From CAYYNP01 sp964472545 (GTDB lineage: Bacteria; Planctomycetota; Planctomycetia; Pirellulales; Thermoguttaceae): a stretch of DNA of 15,063 bases. The notes below the pieces were generated by a model that was not told the origin of the DNA, did no database searches, and saw nothing but the letters and a program-made list of their open reading frames with translations. Position 1 is the first letter of the stretch, and each line of letters opens with the position of its first letter. Where the stretch lies: NCBI GenBank assembly GCA_964472545.1, contig CAYYNP010000246.1, forward strand, positions 1 to 15,063, in the 5' to 3' direction. Below are positions 8,218 to 14,997 of this stretch, piece by piece. Both the position numbers and the translations under genes were made by a program.

Positions 8218-9462
8218 GTGAGAAAGCTCCGTATACTCGTCTTGGTGGCGGCGTTTCTGATGCCCAGACTGCTCTTGCCAATGCCCGGCTTTACCGGAGA
8301 ACCCGACGCCGACACGGCCGCGCTGATGACGCGGCGTTGCCCGAAACCGGCCCAGTTTGGGTTGGTCTTCTCGTTCGGCTACGGCAGCGACCAGATGCCG
8401 AAGGACGACGCGCGCTTCGAGGCGTTGTTGGTCAAGATCAAACAGGCCGGCTTCAACGTGATTCACACGTCGTACACCGAGCAGCGGCTGGAACTCTGCG
8501 AAAAGCACGGCGTGAAGTTGATGGTCGATTTGCTCGACGTCGAGAACCACCATGTCTACAAGTCGATCGAGAAGGCCCAGGCCGTGGCCGAGAAACTCCG
8601 CGGCGAAGCGGCCGTCTGGGGCTACAACATCTGGAACGACCACATGCGCGGCAGCGAGGCCGGCCGAGAACGCGACATCAACAAGGTCCGCACCTGGGAC
8701 CCCACGCATCCGGCCTACGGCGGCGGATGCGCCAACGACAACAACCGGCTGTTGGTCAACGCCGACGTGATGGGCTACTACGACTTCCACTGGGAACGCG
8801 GCATCCATCTCCACTTCCCGCACCTGCTGGAGTATCTCGAAGGAGCACGGAAGTACGATTCTTACGTCTACACTTGGCTCTCGTGGCGGCCGTACAAGTA
8901 TTCCGACCACTACCACCGCAGCCTCTGGTCGGCCAACACGTGTATCGCCTGTGGCTACAAGGGCATCATGTGGTTTCTCGGCAGCGGGTTCATGGACACG
9001 AATACGCTCGAGTGGAAACAGGGCAAGACGCACGTGCTGGACGTTCACAAACAGATCGTTCCGCTGGGCGACGAGATCATGAAGCTTGGCCTGCCCGTGG
9101 CCGTCTACTCGACGCCGATCACCAAGACCAACGAAGACAAACCGCTGCCCGACGGCAAACCGCAGACGATGCCCCCGGGGCTTCAGAACAACGGCTTCCC
9201 GCGGGATTTCTGGATTCAACCGGCCGGCGGGGAGTTTCTCATGGGCGTTTTCAAAGACGAAACCGATCGCGACGCGATCTTCGTCGTCAACCACAACTCG
9301 CAGGCACCGCAAAAGGTGATCTTGCGGCTGGGCAAGCCGGCCATAGCGAGCCTATTCGACCGCGGAGAAGCAGCCTGGCGGTCGGTCGAGGTCAACAACA
9401 ACACACTGAGCTTTGACCTCGGCAAGGCCGCCGGAGAGTTGTTGCGGTTCGAGGAGCCGTAG
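8218..9462 (+). CDS. Exported TIM-barrel glycoside-hydrolase-like protein
   Basis: A 414-residue protein with an N-terminal signal segment (about 1-24, MRK then a long hydrophobic stretch). The GTG start is supported by GGAGG at 8205-8209, eight bases upstream. The core reads as a (beta/alpha)8 barrel: FGLVFSFGYG near 47, QAGFNVIHTSY near 76, HGVKLMVDLLD near 97, VWGYNIWNDH (133-142), ADVMGYYDFHW, and a C-terminal beta-domain (DAIFVVNHNSQAPQKVIL) as in many clan-A glycosidases. The barrel position where clan-A enzymes often have Asn-Glu holds Asn140-Asp141, so the catalytic acid is uncertain. This could be a divergent glycosidase or a carbohydrate-binding barrel. It is divergent from the ceramidase-like gene, possibly sharing control. 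No specific GH family is claimed. Confidence 0.6.
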   Translation: MRKLRILVLVAAFLMPRLLLPMPGFTGEPDADTAALMTRRCPKPAQFGLVFSFGYGSDQMPKDDARFEALLVKIKQAGFNVIHTSYTEQRLELCEKHGVKLMVDLLDVENHHVYKSIEKAQAVAEKLRGEAAVWGYNIWNDHMRGSEAGRERDINKVRTWDPTHPAYGGGCANDNNRLLVNADVMGYYDFHWERGIHLHFPHLLEYLEGARKYDSYVYTWLSWRPYKYSDHYHRSLWSANTCIACGYKGIMWFLGSGFMDTNTLEWKQGKTHVLDVHKQIVPLGDEIMKLGLPVAVYSTPITKTNEDKPLPDGKPQTMPPGLQNNGFPRDFWIQPAGGEFLMGVFKDETDRDAIFVVNHNSQAPQKVILRLGKPAIASLFDRGEAAWRSVEVNNNTLSFDLGKAAGELLRFEEP

Positions 9463-9490
9463 TGTTTCTCGAGAAGCTTATTGATGATTG

Positions 9491-9520
9491 GGGTGGCTGG
9501 GGTCGAGCGCAGCAAGCCAT
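9491..9520. repeat. Solo left arm of the GGGTGGCTGGGG inverted-repeat family
   Basis: From 9491 the sequence GGGTGGCTGGGGTCGA matches the left end of the element at 2639, and GAGCGCAGC then matches the arm at 15011. The arm breaks down after about 30 bases and no complementary right arm follows. It lies in the 76-base gap between two converging genes. This is best read as a truncated or decayed copy. Confidence 0.7.
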
Positions 9521-9538
9521 CGCTCGCGCGGTTACTGA

Positions 9539-11359
9539 CTACTCCTCCTCATAGTGCTCCACGTGCGGCCAGTAGAGCTTGAAGTCGAAAGTGGGGCTGT
9601 TGTCGCCGTCGTGGCAGGCGCGGCAGTGTTGCTTGCCGGAGCGGAAGTCCTGGGACTCGGCCTGGGTGATGACCATGGCTTTGCGAAGAGTCTCCTGCAG
9701 GGCCGTGTCGGTGCCGTCTTCGGCGGCGACGTGGGCGGAGCCCGGGCCGTGGCAAGATTCGCAGCCCACGCCGGCCAAATGGGGCGTGGCGGCGAGGCCT
9801 TGGTCGGCGTTGCCGTCGTAGCTCTCGAAGCCGCCTTCGTAAGGGAAGTACTCCGTCGGGTGCCAGCCGATCACGTGACAGCTCAAACACTCCGGATCGA
9901 AGTGACGCAGCGGCTTGGTCTTCTTCGCCAGGGTGTCGTAGGCCTTCGCGTGCGGCGTGCGTTTCCAGACGTCGTACGAGTCTTCGTGGCAGTTCATACA
10001 CTTCTTCGAGCCGACGAACGTGCCGTGGGTTTGCCGCTGCGGATGCGGCGGGGCGCGGTCGCCAAACGGGATGCCCAGTTCGCTGAAGCCGAGCTCCTCG
10101 AGCTGCCCCTGATAACCGCCCATCAGCGTGACCATCTCGGCCGACTCGGGAAAGCGGGAATCGAGCGGGACGGCCTGGTAGCGCAGCGGCATCCGGGCGT
10201 CGTCGTACATACCCAGCACGACGGCGTCCATCCCCTTGTCGCCCACTTCGATCAGGATCGGGCCGTCGTCGTCGATCCGCCGGAAGTTGCCCGGCACGGT
10301 GGGGCCTCCGCCGGCGGTCACCACCAGATCGAAGGCCGGGAACTTCCGCGCCAAGGCCAGCGTCTCGTCCATCGTGGCGTGGGCCAAGAGCACCAGGTAG
10401 TCGGCCTGACGCTCCATGGCGGGCACCAACTCGGCCAGGGCCGCTTCGGGATCCTGCTTCACGAGGTCGTTGTTGTGGATTTCCTTTTGATACTCTTTGC
10501 CCAACACGCTGGTGATGGCGATCTTCATCCCGGCCGCTTCCACGCCCCGGATCTGGGCCGTCAACTCGCCCGGCTTGGCCAGCAGGCCGACGTTGGCCGA
10601 GATCAACACGCTCGGCTTACCGGGGTCGATGGCAGCCAGCGAGAACAACGGGTCGGTTCGCAGCTTGAGGTCCGACGTACCCAGGCCGATGGCGTGATAG
10701 CCGGCGGCCTCCATGGCGTCGAAGAGCACGTCGAACTTCATCTCCGCCTGCCGGTCGGATCCCTTGGCCAGCCCGCCCACGTCGAGCCCCACCAGAGTCC
10801 AGCCCCGCTTCTCGCGCAGCTCGCGGACCAGCGAGTGGCGGCGGCTCATGCCGCCCTTCATGCGATCGAGGCCCGCACAGCCACACGGCTCCAAATAGCC
10901 GTGGATGTTGCCGGTGATCACCAGCGCCCGGGTCGGCTTGGGCCAGTCCTTGAAGATCTCGCCGTTTTCCTTGACCGGGTCGAAAGGCTCGCCCTTGCGG
11001 CCGGGCAGTGGAGGCAGCGTATCGTGCGGACCGGCTGTGGGGGGATCAACGGGCGCTGGATCAACGGGCGCTGGATCAACGGGCGGTGGATCAACGGGCG
11101 GTGGATCAACGGGCGGTGGATCGACGGGTGGTGGATCGACGGGTGGTGGATCGACGGGTGGGGGGTCAACCGGCGGCGGGTCGGACGTTACGGTGGTTTG
11201 CTCGGGCGTCGGCTGGGCCGTGGGTTTCGCGCTCGCCGTGACCGACGTGCGATCCCGCGTCGGAACGTCTTGCGTCGGGTCGCTGGACGAAGAACAACCG
11301 GCCACTAGGGTAACCGCTAGCGCGGCCGCCGTCTTGCGCCAAAGATTGGCTCGATACAT
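9539..11359 (-). CDS. Lipoprotein: UshA-like (degenerate metallophosphoesterase) domain fused to a tetraheme cytochrome c module
   Basis: A 606-residue protein with a lipoprotein signal and lipobox LVAGC (Cys22), so it should be membrane-anchored facing the periplasm. A Thr/Ser/Pro-rich spacer precedes nine 5-residue repeats DPPPV/DPAPV (60-104). Residues 143-430 follow the 5'-nucleotidase/UshA N-terminal fold, but the metal motifs are altered. GNIHGYLEPCGC (150-161) stands where UshA has NDxHG-x-LEP. LDVGG replaces LDxGD, GTSD replaces GNHE, and TAGGGP replaces GGHxH. The C-terminal part has four c-type heme sites: CMNCH (454-458), CLSCH (491-495), CESCH (533-537) and CRACH (579-583), as in cytochrome c-554-like proteins. 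I recall a related UshA-like (seleno)protein family with a C-G-C/U motif, which would fit Cys159-Gly-Cys161. It is coupled to the DUF1573 gene and probably has a redox rather than phosphatase role. Confidence 0.88.
   Translation of the reverse strand: MYRANLWRKTAAALAVTLVAGCSSSSDPTQDVPTRDRTSVTASAKPTAQPTPEQTTVTSDPPPVDPPPVDPPPVDPPPVDPPPVDPPPVDPPPVDPAPVDPAPVDPPTAGPHDTLPPLPGRKGEPFDPVKENGEIFKDWPKPTRALVITGNIHGYLEPCGCAGLDRMKGGMSRRHSLVRELREKRGWTLVGLDVGGLAKGSDRQAEMKFDVLFDAMEAAGYHAIGLGTSDLKLRTDPLFSLAAIDPGKPSVLISANVGLLAKPGELTAQIRGVEAAGMKIAITSVLGKEYQKEIHNNDLVKQDPEAALAELVPAMERQADYLVLLAHATMDETLALARKFPAFDLVVTAGGGPTVPGNFRRIDDDGPILIEVGDKGMDAVVLGMYDDARMPLRYQAVPLDSRFPESAEMVTLMGGYQGQLEELGFSELGIPFGDRAPPHPQRQTHGTFVGSKKCMNCHEDSYDVWKRTPHAKAYDTLAKKTKPLRHFDPECLSCHVIGWHPTEYFPYEGGFESYDGNADQGLAATPHLAGVGCESCHGPGSAHVAAEDGTDTALQETLRKAMVITQAESQDFRSGKQHCRACHDGDNSPTFDFKLYWPHVEHYEEE
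11048..11182 (-). repeat. Nine 15-bp tandem repeats encoding DPPPV/DPAPV
   Basis: Exactly 135 bases encode nine in-frame pentapeptides, seven DPPPV and two DPAPV, in the cytochrome lipoprotein. Each 15-base unit varies only at one to three positions. The product is a rigid Pro-rich stalk between the lipid anchor and the folded domains. On the opposite strand the same bases give an artefactual open frame of Gly/Trp repeats. Copy number is likely to vary between strains. Confidence 0.92.
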
Positions 11360-11362
11360 CGA

Positions 11363-12505
11363 CTACTCCTCCACGGCAAAACGAACGCGGATCGTCAACT
11401 CGGGCATCCGCGGCAGCCCGGTCGCAATGCGAACCCTGCCGCATTCTCCCTCCCGCGTCCCACGGTAGCTGCCCGGCGCCGTGCCTGGCGGAATTCGGAC
11501 GATCATAGGCGTCTGCATCACCAGTTCGTTGATCGGGGTGGTCTCTCCAAAACTCACGTCGAGCCACTCGGGCCACTTTTCGAGGACCCGAAGATCGGCG
11601 TCTTTACGATCCGGCCCGCGGACGACCAGCAGCAGTTCTCGCTGACCGCCTTGGCTGCCGGTGACCGCGTCGATGAAGTCGAATATTCTCGTATCGCGGT
11701 TCCATCCCCGACGGGCCAGGATCGACAAGTCGCTCTTGACCACCGTCACGGTAACCGGAATGATCAGGCCTGGGGCCGAGGGCAAATGGGTCACCACGCG
11801 GATTCGGTGGCGGTGTTGTGCCTGTGGCAGTGTCGGCTTGACCGTAATGCGGATCAAATGGCCGCTTCGGGCGTCGGGCTCCTCCTTCAGTTGATCGGCC
11901 GAAAGGGGCTCGGAGGTCACCTCGAAGTGCTTGGCATAGAACGGATCGAGCGGCTCGAACTCGAGCTGTTCGAGCGGCTCCACCAGGCTGCAGTAGAGCC
12001 GGATTTCGGCGTCGGCCGATTCTCCCTGGGGAATTCCCGATATCACCAAGTCTGGGGGGTCGGCCCGAAGGCACCGGGTGATCCGCCCCTTGATGGTCAG
12101 CGTCACCTCGCGCTGCCGGGGGTCGTTGGTGCGGATGACGGAGGTCTGGACGTAGTCGTGGTGTTCCGGTTTCTGCTGCGGATCGGCCTTCCAGGTCAGC
12201 GTGACGGTGGTCGATTCGCCCGGAGCCAAGGAATTCGCGGCCAGCATGGCCGACGTGCATCCACACGACGTGGGCCCCTTGGTGAGCTTCAGCGGCGCCT
12301 TGCCGACGTTCTTGATGTGGAAGGTGTGGGTTCCCTCGCCGTGGACGTCCAACTCCCCGAATTCGTGGATTTGGTTGCCGATCGACACCTCCGGAAGGCG
12401 CATATCGCCCCCCCCTGGCGAAGTGCCCGTCCGCAACACGGCGGTGCCCACGCCCAGCGCAGCCCCCAGAACGGCCACCGAGGCCGCCAATAATGCAGTT
12501 CTCAT
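11363..12505 (-). CDS. Exported DUF1573 domain protein
   Basis: A 380-residue protein with an N-terminal hydrophobic segment (3-24) acting as signal peptide or anchor. The DUF1573 domain begins at about residue 45: IHEFGELDVHGEGTHTFHIKN, then SCGCT with Cys81 and Cys83, then LAPGES and a TNDP strand pair. It is an Ig-like beta fold. Two further beta-rich segments fill 140-380, making it much longer than a single DUF1573 unit (about 100 residues). The function of DUF1573 is not established; the family is abundant in planctomycetes and Bacteroidetes. ATG 12505 has only a short AAGG nearby. The stop is 3 bases before the cytochrome lipoprotein start, so the products are probably made together and may interact in the periplasm. 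Confidence 0.88.
   Translation of the reverse strand: MRTALLAASVAVLGAALGVGTAVLRTGTSPGGGDMRLPEVSIGNQIHEFGELDVHGEGTHTFHIKNVGKAPLKLTKGPTSCGCTSAMLAANSLAPGESTTVTLTWKADPQQKPEHHDYVQTSVIRTNDPRQREVTLTIKGRITRCLRADPPDLVISGIPQGESADAEIRLYCSLVEPLEQLEFEPLDPFYAKHFEVTSEPLSADQLKEEPDARSGHLIRITVKPTLPQAQHRHRIRVVTHLPSAPGLIIPVTVTVVKSDLSILARRGWNRDTRIFDFIDAVTGSQGGQRELLLVVRGPDRKDADLRVLEKWPEWLDVSFGETTPINELVMQTPMIVRIPPGTAPGSYRGTREGECGRVRIATGLPRMPELTIRVRFAVEE
11366..11372 (-). promoter_or_regulatory. Shine-Dalgarno of the cytochrome lipoprotein, inside the DUF1573 gene
   Basis: GGAGGAG on the minus strand lies six bases before ATG 11359. It overlaps the Glu-Glu codons just before the DUF1573 stop. Ribosomes finishing DUF1573 therefore end on the initiation site of the next gene, a classic arrangement for translational coupling. 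Confidence 0.75.
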
Positions 12506-12534
12506 AACCTTAGAATACGTTGGCCGGCTGTAAA

Positions 12535-12550
12535 ACGGTCAGTAGACCGT
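12535..12550 (-). terminator. Weak intrinsic terminator-like hairpin between response regulator and DUF1573
   Basis: Read on the minus strand, ACGGTC-TACT-GACCGT forms a perfect 6-bp stem with a 4-base loop, followed by TTTA. An outer pair, GGCCGG (12522-12527) with CCGGCC (12553-12558), could extend the structure, but that pairing would mask the T-run. The hairpin lies 17-32 bases after the response-regulator stop. The U-tract is very short, so partial termination or attenuation is as likely as a true terminator. Confidence 0.35.
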
Positions 12551-12566
12551 GACCGGCCCACGGTGG

Positions 12567-13091
12567 TCAAGACGGGGTTTGGGCAAAACTCTGGGGCACG
12601 TGGCCCTCGCCGAACGCCAATTCCCGCGTGATCACGTGGCACAACTCGCTCAGGTCGCGACGCGACGAGGCCGAAACGGGGACTCCCGCCGGCCGGCCGG
12701 CCGGTTCCGGGCCGTACGGCTCGACGTCCAGCGTTTCTCGGACAATCGGCTCCATCCGCTGCCAGAGGTCCTTTCCCTTGGGCACGAAGAACGCACAAGT
12801 GGCGTCGCGCGGCGCGGCCGGATCGACGTCGTCTTCGGCCGTGAGGAAGATCACCGGCGTGGCGGCGAGTTGCCGATCGGAGGAAAACGCTTCGCAGAGG
12901 CCGCGGCCGTTGCCGCCGGGAACGCTGATGTCCAGGCAGATCAGGTCGGGCTGCCGCTGATGGACCAACTCGAATGCCGACGCCACTTCCAAGGCAACGA
13001 GTACCTCGACGCCCAATTCGCGGCATCGGGCCGCGAGCGACTGCACCAGTTCTCGATCGTCGTCGACTAGCAGAATCGTGGGAGGGTTCAT
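12567..13091 (-). CDS. Single-domain response regulator (CheY/Spo0F-like)
   Basis: A 174-residue protein. The receiver domain is complete: acidic pocket Asp10-Asp11 (Asp12 adjacent) in ILLVDDD, phosphoacceptor Asp54 in ICLDIS, switch Thr84 in FLTAED and Lys105 in FVPKG. The remaining ~50 residues (after about 122) have no recognisable DNA-binding or enzymatic domain, so it probably works by protein contact or phosphorelay. ATG 13091 overlaps the kinase stop (ATGA), and GGAG lies seven bases upstream. The open frame continues upstream to 13574, but that part lies inside the kinase gene and reads as Arg/Pro-rich noise. Its cognate kinase is almost certainly the neighbour upstream. Confidence 0.9.
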   Translation of the reverse strand: MNPPTILLVDDDRELVQSLAARCRELGVEVLVALEVASAFELVHQRQPDLICLDISVPGGNGRGLCEAFSSDRQLAATPVIFLTAEDDVDPAAPRDATCAFFVPKGKDLWQRMEPIVRETLDVEPYGPEPAGRPAGVPVSASSRRDLSELCHVITRELAFGEGHVPQSFAQTPS

Positions 13092-14725
13092 GGGGGGGCT
13101 CCAGAGGGAAGAGAGCATTGGGGAGGGTGTAGGGTCGAACTGCCGGCAGTCGCCGAAACGGCAGCGGCCGGCGGTATAGCGGACACGACGCGTAACTCGT
13201 GGCCAAATTGCCGTAGCAGTTGAGCCGCTTGGGCGGCGAGTTGGCACGTGTTTCCGGCTTGCAGGCAGATTTCCGGGAAGACGGCGCCCGGACGACTTCG
13301 GTTGGCGCCGTCCCAGGCAGTCCGAACCGTGTCGAGCTTCTCGGACACTTCGGTCTGCCCACATGCGGTCAACACGAGCCACCGGTGGTCTCCGGCGGGC
13401 ACGACTAGGTCGTCGCCGCGGAAGACGTGCTGCAGGAACTCGTCGACCACACAACAAACGGCAGCCGCGGTCGACCGCTCGACGTCGGCCACGACCAACG
13501 TGGCAGATTGCGGTGCCTCGGCGTTGCGGCGCAGGCTCCGCAGCCAGCGCGGTGCCAGAAGTTCCGGGTCCCACGCCGGCACACCGAACGAGAACCTACT
13601 GCCTTCGTCGAGGCGGCTCTCGACGTCGATCCGCCCGAGATTTCGCCGCACGAGTTCTTGGGCAACGTGCAGCCCCAACCCGAACGGTGCGTGGTTGCCG
13701 CCTTCCCACACCGCATCGACCTGGCCGACGCGGTCGAAGACGGACGCCAGATCCCGTGGCGCAATGCCCGGGCCGTGGTCGCGGACGGAGATCACGACCT
13801 CGGCAGAATCGCGGCAATACTCGGCGGTAAGTTCCGCCGGTGTGTCGGCGGAAGATCGGATGGCGTTGACTGTCAGGTTGACGATCACGCGGCCGATCTT
13901 CTCCGGATCGCAATAGACTCTCGGCAGGTCGCCGGCCAGGGTGATTTTCAAGGGCACGCGCTTGATGGCGGCCTTGCGCATCAGGGCCGGCCGATGTTGC
14001 GCGAAGACCTCGCCGAGGTCCGTCTTCCGACGCCATACGCTGAGCATGCCGGCGTCGAGTTTGCTGACGTCGAGCATATCGTCGACGAGGATCGCCAGGT
14101 CGTCGCAGCGGTCGTTGACGATCGCCAGGAATTCGCGTTGCTGCGAATTGACCTCGCCCGCCAGGCCGTCGCGAACGAGCGTGGCAAACTCCTTGACGAC
14201 CGTCAGCGGCGTGCGGAATTCGTGCGAAACGTGATCGGCAAAACGCAGCGCGGTTTGGTGCAGGTCGGAGAGCTGCCGCGTCTTTCGCTGAAGCGACTCG
14301 CGAACGCGTTGCAGTCGCTGACGCATCGTGCGCCGCTCGACGGCGTAGCGCAGCATGCGGCGCATTGCGCCGGGCGTCAACTCGGTCTTCAACACGATGT
14401 CACGCTCGTCCGCCACACGGTCGTCCGATACGACGGCCGCGATCGTGCTCGATTCCTCTTCGGATTCCGCCAGCACTACGACGCTGGCTTCGGCGGCAGA
14501 TTCGTACAACCCGGCCAATCCCTCCAAGCCGCAGTCGCCGCATCCGGCCGGATCGAGCAGCACCAGATCGACCGGTGTATGCTGCAGGTGCTGCCGGGCG
14601 TTGGCGGCGCTATCGGCGTGCTCGAAGCAGAGGCTCAATCCGTCGGCCGACGGCAGCGCCGCGCGAATGCGGTGCGCAGCGTCGGACTCGCCGACAAACA
14701 GGATTCTAGCGCAAGTGCGGAGCAT
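13088..14725 (-). CDS. Sensor histidine kinase with N-terminal degenerate receiver and C-terminal GGDEF-like domain
   Basis: A 545-residue protein with no membrane segment, so it is probably a cytoplasmic kinase. Residues 6-125 are receiver-like: Asp58 (LLDP) and Lys113 (VLKTE) are kept, but the acidic pair is reduced to VGES (only Glu13). A helical linker (126-160, Arg/Gln-rich) leads to HisKA with His168 in SHEFRTPL. The ATPase domain has N-box Asn287 (NLTVNA), G1 DHGPGI with Asp316 and G2 GLGL (349-352). Residues 408-470 align by pattern with a GGDEF domain: LVVADVERS, then RGDDLVVPAGDHRWLVL. The signature is AGDHR instead of GGDEF, so cyclase activity is unlikely. AGAGG lies close before ATG 14725. 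The stop overlaps the response-regulator start. The signal is unknown. Confidence 0.9.
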   Translation of the reverse strand: MLRTCARILFVGESDAAHRIRAALPSADGLSLCFEHADSAANARQHLQHTPVDLVLLDPAGCGDCGLEGLAGLYESAAEASVVVLAESEEESSTIAAVVSDDRVADERDIVLKTELTPGAMRRMLRYAVERRTMRQRLQRVRESLQRKTRQLSDLHQTALRFADHVSHEFRTPLTVVKEFATLVRDGLAGEVNSQQREFLAIVNDRCDDLAILVDDMLDVSKLDAGMLSVWRRKTDLGEVFAQHRPALMRKAAIKRVPLKITLAGDLPRVYCDPEKIGRVIVNLTVNAIRSSADTPAELTAEYCRDSAEVVISVRDHGPGIAPRDLASVFDRVGQVDAVWEGGNHAPFGLGLHVAQELVRRNLGRIDVESRLDEGSRFSFGVPAWDPELLAPRWLRSLRRNAEAPQSATLVVADVERSTAAAVCCVVDEFLQHVFRGDDLVVPAGDHRWLVLTACGQTEVSEKLDTVRTAWDGANRSRPGAVFPEICLQAGNTCQLAAQAAQLLRQFGHELRVVSAIPPAAAVSATAGSSTLHPPQCSLPSGAPP

Positions 14726-14997
14726 GACCTCTAGTCGCCGCTGGGGAGCGCCCTACGTCGGTTGAAACCCGAGGAGCTAGGAGGGGCAACCTTAGTTCCC
14801 GGTGCCGAGCAGGGCCCCGTTCGCGGGCGCCCCCAAGAAGGGGGTGTCGCCGGAACGCGCGCCAGAAGCCACGGCATCCAAGGCTAGGTTATTGTACGGC
14901 TTGCGGCAAGTTGCCGATTGGCGTAGCCAACGCGGCCACGGATTGGCCGCAGAAAGAGCCGACGGTGCCCGAAGGCATGCAAACCGCCACGAGCTAC
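14726..14997. other. Structured non-coding region upstream of the kinase
   Basis: No convincing gene is present. A minus-strand 82-codon frame (14792-15040) begins inside the neighbouring inverted repeat, lacks a Shine-Dalgarno and is of low complexity. The region is rich in perfect short hairpins: CCCCC/GGGGG at 14830-14844, CTTG/CAAG at 14900-14910, TTGGC/GCCAA at 14918-14930, and a 7-bp stem GCGGCCA/TGGCCGC at 14932-14950. On the minus strand TACAAT (14896-14891) resembles a -10 box but has no matching -35. It probably holds the kinase promoter and a long folded leader, or a decayed repeat or small RNA. The sequence alone does not decide. Confidence 0.4.

Noticed and set aside
8218..9462. 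Assignment of the TIM-barrel protein to a specific glycoside hydrolase family
   Set aside because: The catalytic pair cannot be located with confidence and the Asn-Glu motif is absent. Only a general fold-level call is supported.
9554..11308. 584-codon plus-strand frame opposite the cytochrome lipoprotein
   Set aside because: It is a shadow of a GC-rich gene. It has no motif, contains the Gly/Trp translation of the Pro-repeat DNA, and the minus strand has a lipobox and four CxxCH sites.
13092..13574. Upstream extension of the response regulator
   Set aside because: It lies inside the kinase gene and has no domain. The receiver fold begins exactly at ATG 13091.
13427..14734. 435-codon plus-strand frame opposite the kinase
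   Set aside because: It is an antisense shadow: no domain, while the minus strand carries complete kinase motifs.
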